Positions 56,576 through 64,000 of a stretch of DNA of 64,000 nucleotides are shown piece after piece. The notes under the pieces are model-generated. The model worked only from the letters and a program-made list of their open reading frames with translations, had not been told where the DNA came from and searched no databases. Location of the stretch: NCBI RefSeq assembly GCF_932294415.1, contig NC_065538.1, positions 16,963,656 through 17,027,655 of the forward strand, in the 5' to 3' direction. The number at the start of each line of letters is the position of its first letter. Position 1 is the stretch's first letter. Both the position numbers and the translations under genes were made by a program. The stretch is from Quercus robur. Lineage: Eukaryota; Streptophyta; Magnoliopsida; Fagales; Fagaceae.

Positions 56576-57283
56576 GATCGATAGGGTTTTAATCGCTAAA
56601 CAGATCAACAATATTCCGTAAATTGACGGAAACAGGAGAAACTTATTCCGAAATCAGAGAGAAGTTTCAAAACCGAATCAAAACAACAAAAAATCATAGA
56701 GAGAAGGAGAGGGAGAGGGAGAGAGAGAAGAACGTACCTGGAAAACTCAAAAGGGGATAGTGATGATCAATCGAATCTCCACTGTGGCGCAAGTCTTTCT
56801 TCTTTTTTCTTTTCTCGTAGCGGAGTTTGATGTGAAAAGATCGCCTCTATCGTAGTATGGCTAGGGTTTTTTTTAGAGAGAAAAAAAGTTAAAAAGACTG
56901 ATGTGCAAAGAGTAGGTTTTTCCCCTTTTTCCCTTTCTCTTTCTCTGTATCGCAATATTGGCAGGGTTTTTTTTTTATTATTATTTTTTTTATTTTATTT
57001 TAAAGAAAGAGAAAATGTTAAGTAGTCTGAAGAGATAGGCAGATATTTTAAAATTTCTGCGTTTTTTTTTTTTCTTTTAACAGGTTTTTTTTTTTTTTTT
57101 TTTTTGTTAATATAAAAAAGTACAGCCAAACGGTGTTAATATTTTGAAACAATATAATGTATCGCTTTTTAAAGTTACACATGTCTGAATTTTAAGTAGG
57201 GACTTTTCCTATTTGTCATTACCTCCTTAATTCTAGGAACTCATTTTCTCTCAGCTTCTGCAATTATATATATATAGAATAGA

Positions 57284-58045
57284 TTATTGTTTTTAATTAA
57301 AGGTTAGGTTATTTTTTTTAACATAACTTTTTCATGTTTTAAATATTAGGGGGAGAAAGTTTGGATATAATTTATTTTCTTTTATGTTTTTGACTTGTGG
57401 GTTCGTTGTACCATCTAAGGTCACATGGGTGAATAGTGGGTACCTAACATATTGGTTGGAAAGTATATACATAGGGTCCGTTTGGATATAACTTATTTTA
57501 CTGAAAACTGAAAATACTGTAGCAAAATAATTTTTAAATGTGTGAATAGTGTCGTGAGATCCATTTTTAATATTTTTTTTTTAATAAAATGGTTGTGGGT
57601 CCCGTGAATAGTGCATGAACAGTGGATTTGGATCCTCTCCATTTCCAAATGAAGAGTATCCAGTTCACGGACAGGATCATTTTGAAAACTATCAAGGGTA
57701 GAAAACGTGTCACGTCAATTAAAAATGTAAACACACACTTAACTAGGGTTAAACACTTAAACTAGAGGGTTGTTTAACTCAACCGGACAAATTCTATTGA
57801 AAAAAAAAAAAAAAAAAAACTTTTAGGAGGGAAAAGTGAAACAGAGGTATATCCATGCACATTCAAAGCTTCACAGATTTTAACCCCAAAAAAACAAAAA
57901 AAACAAAAAAAAAAACAAAAAACAAAAAAAAAAAGCTTCACAAAAGGTTCAAATAACAAGTTCAGAGCACATCTTTGTTTCTATCTTGCCAAAACAGAGG
58001 TATATCCATAAAACTTGTTTATGCTTATCTTATTTGATGTTTGAT
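57284..58045. other. no gene recognised; truncated MITE
   Basis: 57473-57620 carries GGGTCCGTTTGGATATAACT, ATACTGTAGCAAAATAATTT and GGGTCCCGTGAATAGTGC, which relate it to the MITE at 49589-49912. Only one end is clear. A poly-A and CAAAAAAAA-type run lies at 57797-57935. Confidence 0.6.
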
Positions 58046-58416
58046 CATTTTTCTGCATTCATATTGTTGTCTTGGTGAGTTTATATTGTTGTTTTGGTGG
58101 CTGGATGCAAGTTAGAGTCTATCTGAATTTTTATTTTAAATTTTTTGAGATAAAGATTGAATCTTTATAATGGCTGGATGATTCTTGGAGTCCATCTCAT
58201 TTTTCTACATTTATATTGTTGTCTTGGTGAGTTTATATTGTTGTTTTGATGGCTGGATGCAAGTTAGAGTCTATCTGAACTTTTATTTTTAATTTTTTGA
58301 GATAAAGATTGAATCTTTATAATGGCTGGATGATTCTTGGAATATCTTTTTTTATTTTTTTGAGATAAAGATTGAATCTTTTTTTTTTTTTTTGAGATAA
58401 AGATTGAATCTTTATT
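58046..58416 (+). repeat. 152-bp tandem duplication plus two short partial units
   Basis: Copies at about 58046-58197 and 58198-58349 share ATATTGTTGTCTTGGTGAGT, GGCTGGATGCAAGTTAGAGT and GAGATAAAGATTGAATCTTT. The last word then recurs twice more (58360-58383 and 58393-58412), so it occurs four times in all. Confidence 0.92.
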
Positions 58417-58436
58417 AGTATATGTCATATTTGATT

Positions 58437-58688
58437 GCCTGGTCTATCCACACCAATGGTCCCTATTCTACCTGGTCTATTTCCCATTTGATTGCTGATA
58501 TTCAAGACTTGGCTGTGTCTTTTGTTTCTTGCAATTTTAGTTGGATTAGTAGATGCCGTAACTCTACTGCTCATTCAGCAACCAAATTTTCCCTTGCTTC
58601 CAATGACTCTTTCATTTTTACTCTGGCTACTCTTTCATTTTTACTCTGTCTCATTTTTTTACATCATCTCTGTTTTGAAAACAAATGA
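58437..58688 (+). mobile_element. LINE RNase H C-terminal remnant
   Basis: The frame HLIADIQDLAVSF then NFSWISRCRNSTAHSATKFS matches the end of the RNase H domain of plant LINE ORF2 (compare W-V-x-R-x-x-N-x-x-A-H-x-L-A). The rest is Phe/Leu-rich. It is an isolated scrap just upstream of the FAR1-like pseudogene. Confidence 0.65.
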
Positions 58689-58729
58689 TAGGTGAAAGTT
58701 ATAATAAATTTATGGTCAATTTTTTCTAG

Positions 58730-61348
58730 GGATAATGATGGGAATATATATTTCTTCTAATGTGCCCATGGAACCTACCCCATTTAAAGGGATGGAGTTT
58801 GAAGCAGATGAGATTGCATATGATTTTTATAATGAATATGACAGAAAGGCTGGTTTTAGTATTAGAAAAGAGTATGTAAATAAATGTAAAAAGACTGAAG
58901 TGGTTACTTCAAGGAGATTTGTGTGCGCGAAGGAGGGAGTTCAAGGCAAAGACAAGAGAGATTAGAATATAAAGAATCCACGAGCAGAAACAAGATGTGG
59001 TTGTGAAGCACGTTTGGATATTGTACTTAATCGAGATAGTAAAAATATGTGGCAAATGAATTTATTGCTGAGCATAACCACTATCTCTACCTCCCATCAA
59101 CTGTGCACATGATGCCATCACAACGGAAAGTGGCTGCAACTCATGCTATTGAAATTGATTTGGCACATGAATCGAGATTAAGATTAAAGCAATCTTATGA
59201 GCTTCTTAATAAGCAAGTTGGTGAATATGATAATCTTGGTTTTACTAAGCAAGATCATAAAAACTATTTACGCACTAAGCGACAGAGAGACATGGAGCAT
59301 GGGGAAGCTACTAGCTTGGGACGATATTTCAGTTATCAACTTAAGGAAAATCCTTCATATTATTTCGCTACTCAATTGGACTATGAAGAGTTGATTACTA
59401 ATATCTTTTGGGTCGATGCAAGAATGATCATTAACTATAGCCACTTCAGTGATGTAATAATGCTTGATACAATGTATAGTACAAATAGAGATGCAAGGCC
59501 ACTTGGAGTATTTTTGGGTCTCAATCACCATAGAGAAATTGTTTTATTTGGAGGTGCATTTTCATATGATGAAACAATTGAATCTTTTGTATGGTTATTT
59601 GAAACCTTCTTAGAAGCAATGTCTGAAAAGAAGCTAATCACTATTTTCACAGATCAAGATGCAGCAATGTCAGCTGCAATAAAAGTAGTCATGCCTAAGA
59701 CATATCATGTATTGTGTAGTTAGCATATGTGGCAAAATGCTGAGAAACACTTGGGTCATTTACTCAAAAATGAGTCTCAATTTAACGATGATTTCTTAGC
59801 ATGTATCTATGAGTATGATGGTGAAGATGAGTTTCTTACAGCTTAGAATGAAATGCTGGATAAGTAGGATGTTCGTGAAAATAAATGGCTAATTGATCTA
59901 TTTAAATTGAAGAAAAAATGGGCCCAAGCATATGTTAAGAGAACTTTCACTGCAGGAATGAAGACAACCCAACTTAGTGAGAGTTTCAATGCTGACTTGA
60001 AGGATTGCTTGTGTACTGATCTCAATATAGTAGAGTTTTTCACTCATTTTGAAAGAGTTGTCAATCAAAAACAGGATAAGGAGTTAGAAGCAAAATACAA
60101 CTCTAGACATAAATTTCCAAGATTGAAGCTCAAAAGCTCTCCTATGCTTAACCAAGTAGCAATAGTGTACACGCCTATGTTGTTTGATTTATTTCAGACA
60201 AAAGATGAAGAGGTAATGGCATTTTCTATCCTAGAATGCAATGTGAGTTAAACACATGGTTATGTGGTTGGAGTTTTCAATCAATATGGAAAATATGAAG
60301 TCATGTGGAATCCATTAGATGAGACTCTATCTTGTAGTGGCAGAAAGTTTGAGTCATTTGGTATTTTATGTAGGCATGGTTTGAAAGTTCTTAATGTATT
60401 GGATATCAAGTTGATTCCTAATAGATATATCATGAAGAGGTGGAGAAGAGATGCAAAAGATGGAAGCGGAAAAAATTGCACAACACATAACATTAAGCCG
60501 GATACTCGACTGGAATATGTAAATCGGTATCAAGATTTATGTCCAAAATATATTCAATTGGTGAATGAGGCATGTGAAACTAAAGAAGACCATAATATTC
60601 TAAGCTTAGCAATTGCAGATTTGAAAAAAATACTTTGTCACCTTAGGAATTGCAAAGCTAATGTAGAAGAAGACATCATTAGGCCTTCCACTGATTTTAT
60701 AGACAAAAAAGATCAATTATGTGCTTCGATTACAATTGTACCAAAAGGGATTAAAAAAATAAAAAAAAAAAAAAAAAAAAAGAGAGATTTATCATAATAA
60801 AAAGTGTAGGACAAAATCATGGATAGAAAATATGCTGAAACCAAACTAAGGCACATCAAAGAAGCAAACAAAAAAAAAGAAAAGTGCAGGAGGTAATCTT
60901 CTAAATTATCCTTACTTTCACCATTCTATTTTATTTTTGCACATTAATATAGTAGACTATTATTGTTGCTAAACTAGTACAATTTTTACAAGAAATATAT
61001 GCACATAACATCAGGGCACAAAAGAACACTGAGGATATCTCTTCTGGAAATATTACTAGTTTTACACAACTTTTAATGGTAAAGATATTTACAATTATAT
61101 ATTTTACTTTGATATTAATAATAGTTTAGATGCATGATTTGTAATTGGTTTTTTTGTAGTCGGCTTCTACAAGTTCTGCATCACATCAGGGAGGCTCATC
61201 AGCAAGTGTTGCATTAGCATCACATTTAGAGAGTCTATCAAATGTTATAGGCTCCAATGACAAAATTAATGGTGCAGGAGGTCTCTTAACTCAAGGAAGT
61301 GTTGCAAGTGGAGATCCCTTGACTCAAGAAAGTGTTACAAGTGGATGA
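58730..61348 (+). pseudogene. FAR1-related sequence (MULE-derived transcription factor family), broken
   Basis: FAR1/FHY3-type proteins are domesticated Mutator transposases that act as nuclear transcription regulators. The order is complete: a FAR1 DNA-binding domain (GMEFEADEIAYDFYNEYDRK, TSRRFVCAKEG, ETRCGCEARLD), a MULE transposase domain (NIFWVDARMIINYSHFSDVI, MLDTMY, TIFTDQDAAMSAAI), a SWIM zinc finger (SCSGRKFESFGILCRHGLKV) and Ser-rich tail exons (61015-61078, 61160-61348). Lesions: TAG 58963-58965, a frameshift near 59050, TAG 59721, 59844 and 59865, TAA 60249 and 60847. The SWIM motif CxC is CSG, so one zinc ligand is lost. A 5' acceptor TTTTTTCTAG before 58730 suggests a missing upstream exon. 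Confidence 0.9.
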
Positions 61349-62044
61349 AATGAAATGGTTCATAAATTCAAGCCATTTTTCTAGTTTAGGATCATGTTTT
61401 ATAATCTATGACACATGTTGAGATTAAGTGCTCTTGTTTTGTAATTTTCCTAGTTTAGACTAGAGTTTTGATGGTCCAAAACTTAGTCACATTTGGTCAC
61501 ATTCAAATGTTCAAACTTAGTCATATTTGTGACAAAGTGTTCTAGTTTTGTAATTTTCTTACTTTAAGATTGAAGTTATGATGATCCATAAATTTCCTTT
61601 TGTTACCAACTGACAGTTATTTAGCATGTCTGATATATCTCTACGTGGTGTTAATTTCTACATAATTATTTGTTGCTGTAGAAATTTTTATGTTTTTCTG
61701 CATAATTACTGTTTTTGCAGATTGTACATTCTGTAGATTGTAATTTCTGCATAATTACTGTTTGTGTTTCTACATAATTACTGTTTGTGTTTCTGCATAA
61801 TTACTGTTTATGTTTCTGCATAGTTTTTGTTTTCTTCATAGTTGTTGCTTTTAGTAGAAGGTTTCGGATATATTAGGAGTGGATCAGTTTCCCTCTTTGC
61901 TGTAGATAGTGTTTAGTTTTTGCCTAGGTAGGAGTTGTTGTTTTTATATGTAAGTATTGCTATTTGGGGAAAAAATTTATATAAATAAGCCAAGCTTTTA
62001 GCGTATGTTTCTAAGGCAAGTACCCAATGCCATCAGTGAATATA
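61349..62044. other. no gene recognised; 3' flank of FAR1-like pseudogene
   Basis: AT-rich DNA with short repeats of TTTGTGACAAAGTG-like words, and a tandem array at 61694-61840. Confidence 0.6.
61694..61840 (+). repeat. tandem repeat of a 23-bp unit
   Basis: TTTCTGCATAATTACTGTTT, with small changes (CTACATAATTAC, CTGCATAGTT), occurs about five times, three of them spaced exactly by GTG. Confidence 0.85.
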
Positions 62045-62417
62045 GGGTACGTTTGGTATGCTGTAATAGCTCCTGTAATGGAATAGTTATTCATGTGTAA
62101 TAGCAATTCGGTCATTTGGTTGCATCTTTATTACATGGATTAGTTATTACCTTGGAATGACTATTCTTTAAATTGAAGAATAGCTATTCCTCTTTAAAAT
62201 GGATGTAATAGTTATTCCTTAGTATATATAATAGATTTTAAAATTAATATATTTCCAAAAATATAAAGTTTCCTTATACATCATCTTTTACAAGCTTTCC
62301 ATATGTAACAATTAAACTTATGAATAGTAATAGTTATTCCATTACAATATCTTCTATTCCCAGTAATAAAAATTACTATTCCTAATGTAATCTACATTCA
62401 GTGTACCAAACGTACCC
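62045..62417 (+). mobile_element. MITE with 14-bp perfect terminal repeats, 373 bp
   Basis: The element begins GGGTACGTTTGGTA and ends with its exact complement TACCAAACGTACCC. ATA flanks both sides (62042-62044 and 62418-62420), fitting a 3-bp duplication, so PIF/Harbinger is the likely superfamily. The interior is full of AATAGTTATTCC-type words in both orientations. No coding capacity. Confidence 0.88.
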
Positions 62418-62420
62418 ATA

Positions 62421-63690
62421 ATGTATTTTGCAATAAAGCAATCTAGTTGTCATCTTGCTTTATTGCAATCTAGTTGCCATCAGTGAATATAATGTATATA
62501 TCAATCTATTTTGCAATAAAGCACTATTTAAATTTCTAGGGCAAGTACACATGTGCAAAGCAATTTAAGGCCAAAATGCAAATCACTTGGTTTTTGGTTA
62601 AATGCAAATCACTTGGCTTTTGGTTAAATGCACATTCATGTGAACTCTATGTACTTGCATTGCAAATTGGTAAGGGAGCCAGTTAATCACTTTCTTTTAC
62701 ATTGCTCAGCTAATCTGTGTACTTAGGTTGCACCCCTATGAGTTACTTGGCATTACAATCAAAATTCAATCCAACAGGGTAGAAAATAAGAGAATTTAAT
62801 AATAAAAAAATGAACAAATTTTATTAAAATGTACACTTTGATCACATAACAAGAATTCCATTGAAATAAACACTTTGATTATAATAACATGAAACTTCTA
62901 CAATTAATGTGCTTATTGCTTGACTATACATTTCACCTCTTGCTTCTTGATTATACATTCCATCCAAAGTCTACAATTTTCAATCTTAGCTTGATCACTT
63001 CAACTTGCCTCGTGTTAAACAACTTGCCCCATCTCTTGGTATGAATGTATGATGCTTCTTTCTTATGTAAGTTCTTTTGGTATCAAAGCTTTGGGATGTG
63101 TCATAGCTCCAAAGGCCCTTCTAATTTACTGATAATTAGGATCAATGAAACCTACATGCAATATTAACAAATCTCAATCGTTCAGAATTATAAAGAAACC
63201 AATAATAATAGAACCTGTCCAAAAAATTATGCAGACTTTTGAAATGGATAACCAAAAGGCCAATACAAGAACCAATCTACAAAAAGAGAGGCACAAAAAC
63301 TATCAGAAAATTCAATTATTCTTCCTATAAGAGCTTTAAAGTTCAAATACCAACCACAAAAAGGTTCTCAACAGTTCAGATTTTTGAAAATTGAAAATTC
63401 ATCTGCCTCACCCTAAAAGCTAGTGTATATTAGTAGTTAGCAGCCAGTAAACAAAATTCTAGCCATAGGCTGAATGTTTTCTTTTACCATTCATCATCAA
63501 AAGACAATTATGTGCATTCCATTCCTACAAAGGACAATTTACACACACCCAATTCTGCAATCAGTGACATGACAGGGAAAACAAAGAGACATTCACAATA
63601 CATTCCCTAAAACCTTTCATAATAAAGTGAACAATTAAAAATAAAATCAAAATCCATGCAAAAGCACAAACATTTACATAATAGTGAGAC

Positions 63691-63733
<43 letters not shown>

Positions 63734-63817
63734 CAAAAAACAAAAAAATGGAACCAAAAAATCTAGTAACCACAACATAAAACACACACACAAAGATAAT
63801 ATATAAAAATTGTAAGC
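62421..63817. other. no gene recognised; AT-rich, poly-A tract
   Basis: It contains repeated words (GCAAATCACTTGG..TTTTGGTTAA twice at 62576-62630) and a poly-A of about 40 at 63693-63731. Minus-strand pieces near 63000-63130 look weakly coding but were not recognised. Confidence 0.5.
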
Positions 63818-63979
63818 GTATAAACTAATCCCAATTCAAAAGAAAATCAAAAACCAAAAGAAAGCACTATTACAAAGCAAAACAAAGCAACAGTGACGGC
63901 GAGGCATTGTGTTTGGGTATAAACTAATCCCAATTCAAAAGAAAATCAAAAACCCCAAGAAAGCACTCTCACAAAGCAA
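63818..63979 (+). repeat. 61-bp direct repeat at 99-bp spacing
   Basis: GTATAAACTAATCCCAATTC followed by AAAAGAAAATCAAAAACC and GAAAGCACT.T.ACAAAGCAA occurs at 63818-63878 and 63917-63979. The array may continue beyond the window. Confidence 0.92.
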
Positions 63980-64000
63980 CTTCTGGCAGATGAAACCAGG

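Larger units (their letters stand above)
50000..57283 (-). mobile_element. Helitron candidate, 7.3 kb, carrying an RPA-like gene
   Basis: Read on the minus strand, the 3' end has a GC-rich hairpin (plus strand 50011-50027: CCCGCGC, loop GAT, GCGCGGG) followed seven bases later by terminal CTAG (50000-50003, palindromic). The base after it is T, as required for A^T insertion. The proposed 5' end is TCTATTCTATATATATATAA (plus 57283 leftward), preceded by A. There is no inverted repeat or target duplication, also as expected for rolling-circle elements. No RepHel (Rep/helicase) frame is present, so the copy is non-autonomous. The right border is less certain than the left. Confidence 0.72.

Noticed and set aside
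57774-57959. Phe-rich minus frame
   Set aside because: It is the complement of A-rich runs.

Overview
The window is nuclear DNA of a dicot plant. It is AT-rich, has spliced genes with GT-AG introns, many class I and class II transposons, and long microsatellites. A Fagales tree (oak or chestnut group) would fit, partly because a jacalin-lectin remnant resembles lectins known from chestnut, but this is a guess. No species was tested by search.

Left part (1-5915): a decayed Ty1/copia pol end, two LINE scraps, a complete miniature LTR element (TRIM, 1816-2279, with a perfect 5-bp target duplication) and low-complexity DNA.

Middle (5916-28067): one very long plus-strand receptor-kinase gene of the malectin-like/LRR type, spread over twelve recognisable exons and clearly dead. 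A hAT-type MITE splits the first malectin exon. There are at least three frameshifts, one phase mismatch and a TAG in the last kinase exon. Its introns hold a foldback element, a gypsy-like LTR piece and a MULE-type MITE. One intron holds a nested pair: a DNA element flanked by a 10-bp duplication, into which a LINE inserted. The LINE has two full open reading frames (ORF1 DUF4283/zinc knuckle, ORF2 endonuclease-RT-RNase H) that overlap by ATGA. It is the youngest-looking element in the window.

Right of it (28068-36751): repeat debris, a long hAT-like element and a broken jacalin-lectin gene on the minus strand.

36752-46903: the only gene pair that looks conserved. A spliced F-box/LRR gene (minus, 613 codons, open throughout) stands head to head with an EMG1/NEP1 rRNA methyltransferase gene (plus, seven coding exons). 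All EMG1 splice phases agree, but there is one in-frame TAA in exon 2. About 200 bp lie between the two presumed 5' UTR exons.

46904-64000: a MULE transposase scrap, a Tourist-like MITE, a 7.3-kb Helitron candidate (50000-57283, minus orientation, terminal hairpin plus CTAG) carrying the C-terminal exons of a replication protein A-like gene, a LINE scrap, a FAR1-related (MULE-derived) pseudogene with several stops, a further MITE and tandem repeats. I found no tRNA, rRNA or CRISPR array.
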